This document shows positions 36,101 to 47,077 of a stretch of 64,000 nt of DNA, piece after piece. Source of the stretch: Rhodeus uyekii (lineage: Eukaryota > Chordata > Actinopteri > Cypriniformes > Acheilognathidae). Numbering within the stretch: the stretch's first letter is position 1; each line of letters begins with the position of its first letter. The position numbers were made by a program, and so were the translations under genes. The notes beneath the pieces are model-generated. The model did no database searches and was not told the DNA's origin. It saw only the letters and a list, made by a program, of their open reading frames with translations. Location of the stretch: the NCBI GenBank assembly GCA_037043235.1, contig JAWRVZ010000109.1, positions 1,711,001 through 1,775,000 on the forward strand, read 5' to 3'.

Positions 36101-37016
36101 TCATTAAGCAGGATTCTATTACATATTTTTAGGTAAAGTGAGGACAACTATATCAATAGCACATTTAGTGTAATGCACATTACAGAACAATAGAATTAAA
36201 ACAGTGTGTGGATCATGCGGTAGTGAAAATTCACGAGTAAAGAAGGCTATTAAAACAAATCCATTATAGAGAAGTGCTAGTCTCTATTTCCAGACGATAA
36301 GTCAGCTGCAGGTTTTTGAATGCTTTGCATGTTGAGCATGAGGTGAGGACAGAATGAAAACTGTATTGAAGAGGCATCAAAATATCACTGATAAATGTAA
36401 TCATGGCTGCCATTTAAGACCAATTCTGCATCTGTATAAGGATGCACAGAAAGATCTTAAACTATTCATATTTGTGAAACGGATGTTTCGTTGCATAGAT
36501 AAATCCTTAAATCGTTTTTCTTTAAACTACAGCTTTTATTATTATTTTTATTATTGTGGAAAAGATTGTGGAAATAGAGACAACTGTGTTGAATATTTGG
36601 ATAATTAGAAACTATTTTACATTTTCCCTTCACCAAGGCAAGCATTCATTCAAATGCTAACAACAAACAATCAAGTTTAAGCATTTACCATTTTTAATAT
36701 TGATAACAATAGATTTTCTTAAGCTATATCACACACGTATAGTGTTGTTGTGCTGAATATCTGTGATTTTGCTGATATTCAAAACAGCAGCACGATTTCT
36801 TTAATATTTTAGATACAAAGTAGTAAAGAATGGACACAACAGCTCTGTTAAGAGTTAACTAACAATTCTATAATATTAAATGTCTATAATAAACCATTAT
36901 TTTAAGAGTACTTGGAATCGGATATAAAATAATGGTACTTAAATCCCAATTTGCCTCGTAATGTTGGTCACGTGGGCTTCAACATTCAGTGTAAACCTGA
37001 ATAAGTTGGAAAAACT
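36097..37016. other. Gene-free AT-rich sequence
   Basis: No coding region or repeat recognised. Confidence 0.35.
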
Positions 37017-37112
37017 CATTTTTATTCATGCATTTATCAGACGCTTTTATCCAAGGCAACTTGCATCGCATTCAAGAAACACATTGATTCTAATCAGTTC
37101 TTGCTTTGGTAA
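37017..37112 (-). mobile_element. tRNA-derived SINE, 3' fragment (copy 4)
   Basis: Contains the tail complement CATTTATCAGACGCTTTTATC, ACTTGCATCGCATTCAAG and CTAATCAGTTCTTGC. The tRNA-like head is missing. Confidence 0.65.
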
Positions 37113-37427
37113 CACAATGCTTTGATAGCATTAATGGCTGAATAATTACAGCAATATAGGACATTTAGCATGTATCTGCTCTCAAACTAAACTCATGCTC
37201 CACTCATCACCATGATGCAAATCCCCCGAAAAACCCAACATAACTCTTTTAAATTAGCATAGCTAAACATTGGGCACGACTACATCTCCTACTTAACATT
37301 AATCTTGCACACAAACAAATTATTATAATGAAACTTAGCATTTACTTTCCCTTCCATGGCAAAGCATGCTGGGAAATAGAAATCCCAGCCAAGTTTCAGA
37401 TTCAGATAAATTTAAGTTTGTCTAAAT

Positions 37428-37925
37428 CAGTGCTTCTCAATTATTTTCTTTCACGCCCCCCTAGGAAGAGGTACAAATTTCGCAAATTTTGATGACACTG
37501 GTGTTATCGTATACGTGAAAGGATGAGGGGACGGTTATCTGCAGTGTTGCCAGATTGGGCGGGTTGGGCTCCTTTTGGTCACGTCCGACCGGAAAAAAAT
37601 GCATTGGGCTGTTCGATAAAAATTGGGTGGGTTTTTCATCAAAAACCAATTTCATATATAAATGCATATAAATTTCATTAAAACAAGCTTAACAACCTCC
37701 CCCCCCCCCACCCCCCATCAACAATCTTGGTCTTGGGCGGGTATTTTCTTAAATGGGCGGGTTTTATGCTGTAGTTGGGCTGGAAATCGTCAGTCTAATC
37801 TGGCAACACTGGTTATCTGAACTTCATATCTGCTGCTCTTGTTCAGTGCAAGAAAACCTACTCCCTGGTGAAAAAAAGCATGTACCCCAGGGTAGGGGGC
37901 GCGCCCCACTATTTGAGAACCACTG
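37428..37925. mobile_element. hAT non-autonomous element, 498 bp, hosting another hAT
   Basis: The ends are CAGTGCTTCTCAATTATT and the sequence ending TTTGAGAACCACTG, an imperfect inverted repeat. The exact 8-bp duplication GTCTAAAT lies at 37420-37427 and 37926-37933. Removing the nested element and one target copy leaves about 220 bp. No coding capacity. Confidence 0.87.
37542..37811. mobile_element. hAT MITE nested in a hAT element, 270 bp
   Basis: The ends are CAGTGTTGCCAGATTGGG and TAATCTGGCAACACTG. The exact 8-bp duplication GTTATCTG lies at 37534-37541 and 37812-37819. It is the same family as 13215-13430, with matching internal GTCACGTCCGA and AAATGCATTGGGCTG, but includes an extra C-rich segment near 37699-37716. 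Confidence 0.88.
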
Positions 37926-37933
37926 GTCTAAAT

Positions 37934-38639
37934 TAAAAGGAATAGCCTAAGCTCATAAAACTCAAAGCAATTCAGATGACTTAAAATGTGCCGTTTTGTG
38001 AACTCAAAAGAAAAAGAAAGAATAAAATAAAAGGTCATTTGATTGAACTAATTTGTTTCATCTAAGCTTTCCCAACTCACACCAACTAATTATTTCGAGC
38101 ATTAGGGTTCACAGTGGAGAAACTTGCTAATACAGTTCTGATGGTATCGTGAAAACATTTAGCGTCAGCTCTAACCAAACAGATTTCTGAATGAAAGCGA
38201 GTGTGTGATGCGCAGAGCTCTTGGCAGAGATGTGTAGCGTACGGCTAAGTGCAAGAGAAAGTACTCAACAGCAAAATTGCTAACAGCCACTCTTAAATCG
38301 GAAAACACATACACAGCCATGCAAACAACAAAGCATAGAGCTCTCAGCTACATAATTGCTGGAGGAGAGAACTACCTTTCAAACATTTGAACCACCACCC
38401 ATTAAAATCACCAGGGGTCGATGCTACACCCTTGCACTATTGATTACCCACTCCGAGCCAAGCGCACAGCGGGAAGCACGGCCATTTTGGCTCTTCGTTT
38501 GGGAGAGCGAAGCGTGTCGTTCTTTTTGTCCTCTGCCGAAACAAAGCATACCCGCAGTACCCTCTCATTGCCCACCCCCCAACCCCCCCACCCATCACAC
38601 ACACGCACACGCACCCTCCCTCCCTCAACACCCCCGGGA
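37934..38639. other. Gene-free sequence
   Basis: Open frames around 38356-38639 lie on both strands over a C-rich region (CCACCCCCCAACCCCCC) and look like composition effects. No domain recognised. Confidence 0.35.
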
Positions 38640-38910
38640 GGTGACATCTGCCGGGCCGTGCTCGGCTGGTTCCAGATGCAGCGAGCGCTAATTTCAATTC
38701 CATCATCCTCTCCCAATCAGCTCCTCTCTCCCCAGTGCAACATTAACGAGCCTCTTTCATTTGAATACGTAATTAGCCGCCCGAGCACTCTGCTTCACTA
38801 ATTTCGAGACAAAGGATCGGGGGTGGGGGACAGACAGAGAACGGGGGAAGTGTGGTGGTGAAACCTGAAAAAAAGAAAAGATTTGCATGCCAATTTAGGA
38901 AAGGGGGATG
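38640..38910. other. Candidate conserved non-coding element
   Basis: Low-repeat DNA with GCGCTAATTTCAATTCC, GAATACGTAATTAGCCG, CACTAATTTCGAGAC and ATTTGCATGCCAATTTAG. The homeobox and octamer-like cores suggest an enhancer-type element. No open frame with splice sites. Confidence 0.33.
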
Positions 38911-39334
38911 TTTTTCCACCATGCAATGAGTATTTTTGGTGCTTTTTTCTCTTCTCTTTGTTTTATCCTCCTTGTTCCTCTCGCTAATGGCGTATAGCGG
39001 TTGTACGGGACCCTCAGGCCATCCATATAAATGCTGACAAAACAGTCATGCTTACAAATAAGACGCATCATGCAAACTGCAAAATATGTACAATGAACAT
39101 CCCACTGCTTCGTTGCAACAAAGGTCATGAGATGGAAAACCATGAAATATGCAAATGTGCGCACTGAAATCACACCTGTGCATAAAAAGCTGGCATTTTG
39201 AGATGCGAGCACTTGTGTAGGGATGTTGAAACGCCCTGAGGTAGTCTTCACACACCTGGAAGGTGCCGGAGTGCTGCTTTATTGCATATTACACTTTTTT
39301 GCTTAATAGAAAATTGCTCATGCGTGCATGTGTG

Positions 39335-39362
39335 AGATACACACACACACACACACACACCT
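39335..39362. repeat. (CA)n microsatellite
   Basis: About 25 bp of CA repeats after GAGATA. A cognate TG-rich stretch lies near 39448-39470. Confidence 0.85.
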
Positions 39363-39589
39363 GTCTGTCTGGACACCTCCGTGAAGGTGTGGATAAATGT
39401 GGATGGTGATATTGTTGCAGTGCATATGTGTTGGTGTGACAGGCATGTGTTTGTGTTGGTGTGTGTGTGTGAGTGGTAGTATCATGGCACCATATGTGCA
39501 TTTGTAACACTATCCCCATTCTGAGGGTGCGCACACGTGGATGTTGTGTATTATACAGTATCTCTCCACTGTATCGCTCTCCCTCTCTC

Positions 39590-39840
39590 TCGCTGGTCCC
39601 CTGCCAGCCCAGTGCTGTTGTCAGTCAACTGGAAGCCAAATGGGCTCTTTGATCCTATTAGGGCCCATGCCAAATCAACACTCCCCTCATTAGAGCCAGC
39701 TAACCGCACACACAGCCTGGCAGCGCCCGCCTCCCTTCTGTCCCGCAGAGAGCAGGCAGGCATTACCCTCTTTTTATTGATCTGTGAAATCGTCCATATT
39801 GATTATCTCTGATCAATCTCAGAGTGGATCGTCCATGGGG
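39590..39840. other. Candidate conserved non-coding element
   Basis: About 250 bp of low-repeat, balanced DNA with GGGCTCTTTGATCC, CCATATTGATTATC and GATCAATCTC motifs. Open frames exist on both strands, as is common in strongly conserved non-coding DNA, but neither has a recognisable product. Confidence 0.33.
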
Positions 39841-40393
39841 AGAATTTAACGATGACATGGAGATTCAGACTCAGTTTCAGAGTTAAAGCATTAGTCACTG
39901 TCAGGCCGTGGAGACTCTAATGAATTACTGCTCTTCACAAAGAACTACTGTCAATCACTGCGGTCGAAAGCATGTCTCTAATGAACGAAACATCCCGACC
40001 AGCCTGAAACAGGAAGATTGGCTCAACCAATGCTGTGAGTTTGGGTGGGACTATGTGTTTGGCTGACCAATGGGGGGCGGGGAAGTGTTCATGAATTTTG
40101 AAAATTTTGATATGACACACTGAAAGAGTTTTTTCCAAACCCATGAGATAGTCTTTGAAACAAATCGAGCCTAAGAGGTCCCTCCATTGAAAGTCCAAGT
40201 AACGTAAACATAGAAGATCCAAACGCTTATCCAAACTGCCCTGCTTTCCACAGACTTTTATTTACATCTAAACAACAATCAATACACAGACAATGTGTAT
40301 AACATATGACACACACAGGCCCTGTCCCAAATGGCACACATTAAATGCACTTTTCCAACGGCCGCTGTGTGTCCACGAGACCACAGGACATCC
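39841..40393. other. Gene-free sequence, possibly old repeat
   Basis: A 99-codon minus-strand open frame (39935-40234) has no recognisable domain. GAAGATTGGCTCAACCAATG and GGCTGACCAATGGGGG look like parts of a dispersed fish repeat, but no second copy lies in the window. Confidence 0.28.
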
Positions 40394-40552
40394 CATTTAC
40401 ATTTATGTATCTGGCAGACGCTTTTATCCAAAGGGACTTACATTGCATTCAAGGAACACATTGAATCAGGTCTTGATTTCCCTGCAATCAAACCCATGAC
40501 CTTGGCACTGTAAACACCACTGCTCTACTGTTTGAGCTAGAGGAAGGTTTAG
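40394..40552 (-). mobile_element. tRNA-derived SINE, copy 5
   Basis: Reverse orientation: GGCAGACGCTTTTATCC, TTACATTGCATTCAAGG, the B-box complement CAATCAAACCC, and the tRNA-like head through GAGCTAGAGG. Confidence 0.7.
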
Positions 40553-40707
40553 GTTTCAGAATGGTGTGAGCGATCAGTCGATTTGCACCCTTGATGCGCA
40601 CTTTAGTGGAGCCTCCACATTAGTCTTCATCCTGACAGTCCAAGCAATGTTAATTATGTTGCAATAGTGTGGACTCTAGGAAGACCATGACTGTCCGAAA
40701 TCACATA

Positions 40708-41209
40708 CAGTAATACCTTGAGATACGAGTGTCCCGACATACAAGTTTTCCGAGCAAACATCAGTTTTTCTCTCGTTTCATTTTGGCATGGATTTGGCGC
40801 CATAGTTGACTTCCGTACGCATCTCCCGCGAGTCTCTCGTATTGTGTTTGCGTTATTTACATAATCTACGTTATCCCTCCTCTTCCTCCTCCTCTTCCTC
40901 CTCCTCCTCCTCCTCACATGTCGTCATTAGCTGCTACTGTATCGTCTGTCTCGAAGGAAAGAACTCATAATTAAAACCACATTTTATTTTATATCACAGG
41001 AATCCTTATATACCATAATGTTTTGTGTGTGTGTGTCTCTATAGCAATTAAAAACATGTTTTTTCCATTTTTATTAGCACTAATAAAGGAGTTTTTTAGA
41101 GGGCCGGAATGGACTTTTTTTCCTATTATTTCTTATGGGAAAAAATGATTTGAGATACAAGCAACTCAAGTTACTCAAGTTATTATGCTCGTATCTCAAG
41201 GTATTACTG
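40708..41209 (+). mobile_element. Tigger-like MITE, complete 502-bp copy
   Basis: The ends CAGTAATACCTTGAGATACG and its complement at 41190-41209 form a 20-bp or longer perfect inverted repeat. TA flanks both sides (40706-40707, 41210-41211). The interior has a (TCC)n run at 40873-40916 and the ATATCACAGGAATCC and AATAAAGGAGTTTTTTAGAG blocks shared with the fragments at 688, 3384 and 23705. No coding capacity. TA target and CAG ends place it in Tc1/mariner; the Tigger/pogo subgroup is inferred from terminal style. Confidence 0.85.
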
Positions 41210-41689
41210 TACTCTCTTGAGTAGGTATTTATTTTAAGTAATTTTTTCATAACAGCTACAAAGTAATCTGGACGTATACATCCAAACGTATACGTTGTTA
41301 GTATCACGTGACCTTCACTGCCATTCCCTAATCCTCTCCCGTGGGATCGTTAACTGTCCATCCTATGCACACGTCAGAATCTTCTCAGAAGTAGAAGGTA
41401 CTTTTTGCCTACCCTGGTGAATTCAGACATACTTTGTCGCCTACTGTATATTAGGGAAGTATGTGATTACGGATGCACCCCGTTAGTGTTTACGGTGTCC
41501 ATAGCGCAACTATAACGATAACGGCACAGAGAAAATATTGTTGGAATCACTTTCATGATGATTTTTTCCAACTGAAGAACGATAAAAAAACCAGCCAATC
41601 AGAATCCACCACCCGAGAATTTAAAGTGGCAGATGACAAAACTGCAACACACTTACAATAAACAGAATTACAATAAACAGATAGTTTGC
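41210..41689. other. Gene-free sequence
   Basis: No gene or repeat recognised. Confidence 0.35.
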
Positions 41690-42078
41690 TGGTGTGGATG
41701 CTAATATAGTTATTGCTGTAGTTGTAATGGGTGTATGATGCGGGATGCCGAAAGCACGGAGAGTAGGGTTAAACTGAAACTTCTCTTTAATCACAAACAC
41801 TTTAAATATAAACAAAAGGGCACGCTTGTGAAAAAACAGACGATAACTTGGAGAACACAGAAAACACGGAGCAGAAGGATCATGACGAAACATAAACATC
41901 AACTGACAAAAACAAAGGAACACATGAGGGCTTTTATACACAAGATAACGAAGAACAGGTGACAAGACTAACAAGGAGAGTGGCTGATGTGACAGCTGAC
42001 GGAAATTGCAATGGATCTCACAGAAGGAAACAGGAAGTAATTAGACCCAACATGACTGTGATAATAGTATATCACAGC
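41690..42078 (-). mobile_element. Possible solo LTR of a retrotransposon
   Basis: Read on the minus strand it starts TGTGATATACTATTATCAC and has CACTTCCTGTTTCC-like text, CACCTGTTCTTCG, GTATAAAAGCCC (TATA-like) and GTGATTAAAGAG. The arrangement resembles the block at 53446-53715. The two may be divergent LTRs of one teleost family. A CA end and target duplication were not pinned down. Confidence 0.3.
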
Positions 42079-42184
42079 CGCTCCCCTTGTTAGTCTTTTA
42101 CAAAAGCTTTTCAATGAATGTTTTTTTTATAGGTTTTTGTTGTTTTGTTTTCTTTTTCTATTGAATTACTTTGATTTTAAGTGT

Positions 42185-42275
42185 ACCTTAGATGCTCTGT
42201 AGCACTTTGAGATTGTACAAATATAAAGTGCATTACAAATAAAATTGATTATTATTATTAGTAGTAGTAGTATAT
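42185..42275 (+). mobile_element. L2-type LINE 3' tail with microsatellite
   Basis: GTAGCACTTTGAGATTG, then TATAAAGTGCATTAC, AAATAAAATTGATT and (ATT)n-(AGT)n. This is the typical LINE tail and the repeat tract seeded by it. Confidence 0.5.
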
Positions 42276-42669
42276 TAGACCCTCATTCTGATTCCACACT
42301 ACTGTACCATATACTACTATTTCTACTTTAAGTTGTAGGTACTGTGTGAATTGCGCATTACTCAAATTTTCTCTATGAATAGTATAACTGGATGACCTAA
42401 ATATGCAACAAAAGAAATGTAAGCACTCTAAGAAATATTATAGCTCATAATTGCTTTTCAAATTCTGTCATTCCTAATATTTCCTTGTAAACTTTTTACA
42501 TACACTTAAAACATGTATTATAATGAGATCATGAATCATGTGACAGTCATGTAGAAGCATCATAAAGAATATAGTGTCCTTGTATTCCATTCTAAACATA
42601 GTGAGTATCTTGTTGTCTTTTACACAATGCCAGATTAGTCTCACTCAGCCAGTCCTTCAGACTGACGGC
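42276..42669. other. Gene-free sequence
   Basis: No gene or named repeat recognised. Confidence 0.35.
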
Positions 42670-42835
42670 ACACTGTAAGAAAGAATTGTTGGTTTAACTT
42701 AAAAATGTATGAGTAACCTGGTTATCTTAATATATTTAGTTAATACAATGAAGGAGATTGGTTTAATCAACAGAAACTCTAATTATTATGTTATCTGAAC
42801 CGTATTAATTATCTAAGTTGATTTGACAAAAGACA
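42670..42835. repeat. Dispersed CACTGTAAGAAAGAATTG-type repeat
   Basis: CACTGTAAGAAAGAATTGTTG, GGTTTAACTTAAAAATG and TTAATACAATGAAGG match the style of a common teleost short interspersed element (a MITE-like sequence opening with CACTGTAA). It lies directly upstream of the 48-bp minisatellite. Confidence 0.4.
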
Positions 42836-42928
42836 AAAAAGTTTCTTCTTTCTTCTTCTTTGGCATCACGATGGCTTTGTTTCCAGGTGGACCATTAAAG
42901 ATCATGACATACACGTCTCCCGGAAATC

Positions 42929-44500
42929 ATGGAGAATTCAACCAATCAGATGCCGACGTTGAGTTTCCCGGAAATCATGGAGAATTCAACCAATAAGATG
43001 CCGAGGTTGAGTTTCCGGGAAATCATGGAGAATTCAACCAATCAGATGCCGACGTTGAGTTACCCGGAAATCATGGAGAATTCAACCAATCAGATGCCGA
43101 CGTTGAGTTTCCCGGAAATCATGGAGAATTCAACCAATCAGATGCCGACGTTGAGTTTCCCGGAAATCATGGAGAATTCAACCAATCAGATGCCGACGTT
43201 GAGTTTCCCGGAAATCATGGAGAATTCAACCAATCAGATGCCGACGTTGAGTTTCCCGGAAATCATGGAGAATTCAACCAATCAGATGCCGACGTTGAGT
43301 TTCCCGGAAATCATGGAGAATTCAACCAATCAGATGCCGACGTTGAGTTTCCCGGAAATCATGGAGAATTCAACCAATAAGATGCCGAGGTTGAGTTTCC
43401 GGGAAATCATGGAGAATTCAACCAATCAGATGCCGACGTTGAGATTCCCGGAAATCATGGAGAATTCAACCAATCAGATGCCGACGTTGAGTTTCCCGGA
43501 AATCATGGAGAATTCAACCAATCAGATGCCGACGTTGAGTTTCCCGGAAATCATGGAGAATTCAACCAATCAGATGCCGACGTTGAGTTTCCCGGAAATC
43601 ATGGAGAATTCAACCAATCAAATGCCGACGTTGAGTTTCCCGGAAATCATGGAGAATTCAACCAATCAGATGCCGACGTTGAGTTTCCCGGAAATCATGG
43701 AGAATTCAACCAATCAGATGCCGACGTTGAGTTTCCCGGAAATCATGGAGAATTCAACCAATCAGATGCCGACGTTGAGTTTCCCGGAAATCATGGAGAA
43801 TTCAACCAATCAGATGCCGACGTTGAGTTTCCCGGAAATCATGGAGAATTCAACCAATAAGATGCCGAGGTTGAGTTTCCGGGAAATCATGGAGAATTCA
43901 ACCAATCAGATGTCGACGTTGAGTTTCCCGGAAATCATGGAGAATTCAACCAATCAAATGCCGACGTTGAGTTTCCCGGAAATCATGGAGAATTCAACCA
44001 ATCAGATGCCGACGTTGAGTTTCCCGGAAATCATGGAGAATTCAACCAATCAGATGCCGACGTTGAGTTTCCCGGAAATCATGGAGAATTCAACCAATCA
44101 GATGCCGACGTTGAGTTTCCCGGAAATCATGGAGAATTCAACCAATCAGATGCCGACGTTGAGTTTCCCGGAAATCATGGAGAATTCAACCAATCAGATG
44201 CCGACGTTGAGTTTTCCGGAAATCATGGAGAATTCAACCAATCAGATGCCGACGTTGAGTTTCCCGGAAATCATGGAGAATTCAACCAATCAGATGCCGA
44301 CGTTGAGTTTCCCGGAAATCATGGAGAATTCAACCAATCAGATGCCGACGTTGAGTTTCCCGGAATTCATGGAGAACTCAACCAATCAAATGCCAGCTTT
44401 GAGACTCCCAGAAATCCTAAGAATTTAACCAATCAGATGAGGACTTTGAGTCTCCCAAAAATCCTGGAGAATTCAACCAATCAGATTCCCACTCTTGAAA
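42929..44500 (+). repeat. 48-bp CCAAT-containing minisatellite (about 31 units plus decayed tail)
   Basis: Unit starts (ATGGAGAATTC) fall every 48 bp from 42929 to 44369 without an indel. A few degenerate units follow to about 44500. Every unit contains CCAAT, mostly as AACCAATCAG, the NF-Y-type consensus RRCCAATCAG. A variant unit with CAATAAGATGCCGAGG occurs at units 2, 10 and 20 (spacing 384 and 480 bp), evidence of block duplication. Because 48 is divisible by 3, a 499-codon open frame runs through it with period MENSTNQMPTLSFPEI. I regard it as a repeat, not a gene: no conserved flanking exon and no domain. Confidence 0.93.
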
Positions 44501-44940
44501 TCTTTCCCATGTTTCGTGCCTTACGCATCAGACATTCAGCTAATGGGGCGTGGCATCTGAGGCTAATATATGATATATTTCATACCCTGTTATGTTTACT
44601 AACATTACAATTTTCTTTATTTTCACAAACAGCCTGAAGAAATTCAAGAGACAGAAATATGGATGAGAAACGAGTGTTGATCTCTCTCTCTCTCTGCAGT
44701 GGGTTCCAGGTGACTTAGATGTTATTGACCTGTCCAAATCAGAGGTGGTGACCCACATCTCATGCTTGCTGACCTTTCTACAGAGAGGAGACTGACATCA
44801 TTCTGTGCGTTATTTACAGCAGCGGTCTGACCTCTCACGATGACCCTCGGTACCTGCAGAGAGAGTAAATACGCCTGCCTGTCCTCGGAGACGGCTTCAC
44901 AACTCCCTGCTTGATTCCTTGAAGCTTCTTTACTGTCTTA

Positions 44941-44980
<40 letters not shown>

Positions 44981-46019
44981 ATATATACACACACATGTTA
45001 GGGACTATTATTTTTATATTAAACTAATAATAGACTTTTTCCAAACCCTACCAGACTCGCATTTTTAATTTTTATGAATAGTCCTTTGATGACACTGGTT
45101 TCATAATTTTACATTTTACCCACAATGCAATTCTATCCTCATAATGCAACACTGTCACAAAATGTCATTTCTTTATTGCTACGATGGATTTCTATCAAAT
45201 TTGTGAGATTGGGGCAAAAGTTACACTAAATAAATTGTTGTTTGTGTGTAGGGAGGGATGGGGGGAAGACGGCCCCCCCTTAAGAACAATATGAATTTAC
45301 CTGTAAATTGTAAGATATTTATATCATAAAATAACACAATTTCATATATTCATAATTAACCTCAAAACAGTTTCGGCTGACTGAATCTCACAAATGTTGA
45401 CATTCAGGTGAAATTAAAAAATGTAAAATAGTGATGCTATTCATCAAAAGCGCTGAGATGAGATTTTGTGACAAAAAAAATCACAAATCACAATTTGTGA
45501 GATAAGTGGTTGAAAAATCACCATTATATGGAGAGAGAAACTAGCTTTCAAAATTCTCATGCCCCAAAAACCTATATAATCTATTTATTATCCAGTCATT
45601 TGATCATCAATTGCTTAGAAAATGATCTCTGTGAATGACATGCGAGATTTTTTTGAATTCATACATAAATGCATTTAATCTGAGTTTACAAGGTAATAAA
45701 TGCCAAACGAACGGCTCTTGTTCTGTTAAAGTGATCCAGATATACTCAGTTTTGTGGCTAAAACTCAGTTTAGCTCCAGCTAAGAAGGAGTTAATTGAGC
45801 TCCGGCATGTTGTCTCTGCATCAGTGTACATTATATACTCTTCATTTGCATACTGCAGCGTGAGCTCAATTAAAATGAACTTTTAATTTCTTAAAAGTAA
45901 ATTAGTTTTGCATGTGATGCGTGCAAATGTCGGGATAATGGGTGCTTTTTAATGAGAGCCAAAGCTGAGCGCATCCGATAAACTCCAGAAGGGGGGGAGG
46001 TGGGGGTGGTGAATCGAGT
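44501..46019. other. Gene-free sequence
   Basis: A (CA)n microsatellite lies at 44943-44974. Small open frames near 44540-44758 and 45607-45886 have no recognisable content. Confidence 0.35.
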
Positions 46020-46290
46020 CAAGGGACGGACTGCACCAATCGCTCTCTCTCAATCCCAGCATGCCTCTCTTCTCAGTGTGACCTCGGGGCCAGAGGTGGC
46101 CTTTGTGCAGCGAGAGTAGCTGATGTCACAGGCTGAACAGGTGCACACGGAGAATGGGTTTTGTTGTTGAGCTGCCATGACTGCATTACCAAATATGCAC
46201 TCCTGCCCATCCACTGAGCTGCCATTGTCATCCAGCTGAACAAAGGTGTTGAGTCCACTTCCACATGCATGCTCAAAAACACACACAGGC
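46020..46290 (-). other. Candidate conserved element or unrecognised Cys-containing exon
   Basis: A 78-codon minus-strand frame (46050-46286) contains NTFVQLDDNGSSVDGQE and then CTCSACDISYSRCTK, which reads like protein. A possible donor TTTG/GTAATG lies at about 46190, splitting the frame, and the upstream acceptor is weak. The same DNA has ACCAAATATGCAC and CAGCTGCCATTG and could equally be a conserved non-coding element. I do not recognise a family. Confidence 0.22.
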
Positions 46291-47077
46291 TAAAATGCAT
46301 TGGCAGACTGTTTGTGGCTCTCTTGAAGGGATTCATAAAGCTGACCCTGCGATACACAGTAACACACACGGCAGTAGAATAGAGGAGTGTGTGATACAGG
46401 TGTGTCTCCACGGAACAAGCCGCCTACTGCAAATTACACTTGCATAGTTTACGATGCATCGGAGAATGCAGTGATTTCAGTGCTTTTGTAATGAATGTTG
46501 ATAGAAACTGGTCTGTAATGCACTCTGACTTTATACATTTGAAATTCTGTTTAATTGTATTCCTGCTTTATTTTAAATTGACACAGCTCTTTCCACTAAA
46601 GGAAGGTTATTATTATTATTATTATTATTATTACAAAAACTACGAAAAAATATCTAAACATTTTTGCATTACTGAAATGATTCAAAATTGATGCTAGCAA
46701 AATGATAAAGACCAAATTGAAATCTAAGCAAACATCTGAGCGAACATCTCAGGAGACCCACCCACCTGCCACTTTCTGCGGCATTTTTGATAAAGTATGT
46801 GCATGTTCATTTTTTTGTGATAAAGTGCATAGGCAGATTTAAATGATTTGTGAATCTGGAGTAAAAAATGACAAAAAATAAATAAAACCAGTACTGAAAC
46901 AAAATAAACAGTTAGACTTTATTCTAATTAAACAGCTGTACTGTAAGGTTTTGGACTAGTAGAATAGCGGACAATCAAAAATTAAAATGAATAAACTAAA
47001 ATTAAACAATGTATTCATTTTCCAAACAAAACTAAAGCTATTTATGAATAATTAATTCAGACATTAAACGGAAAATT
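46291..47077. other. Gene-free sequence
   Basis: A (TAT)n run lies at 46606-46633. Otherwise AT-rich, with nothing recognised. Confidence 0.35.

Noticed and set aside
42929..44428. 499-codon open frame as a real repetitive secreted or adhesive protein
   Set aside because: It is fully explained by a 48-bp repeat with no stop in that phase. The array decays at its right edge like a minisatellite, and no signal peptide, flanking exon or domain is visible.
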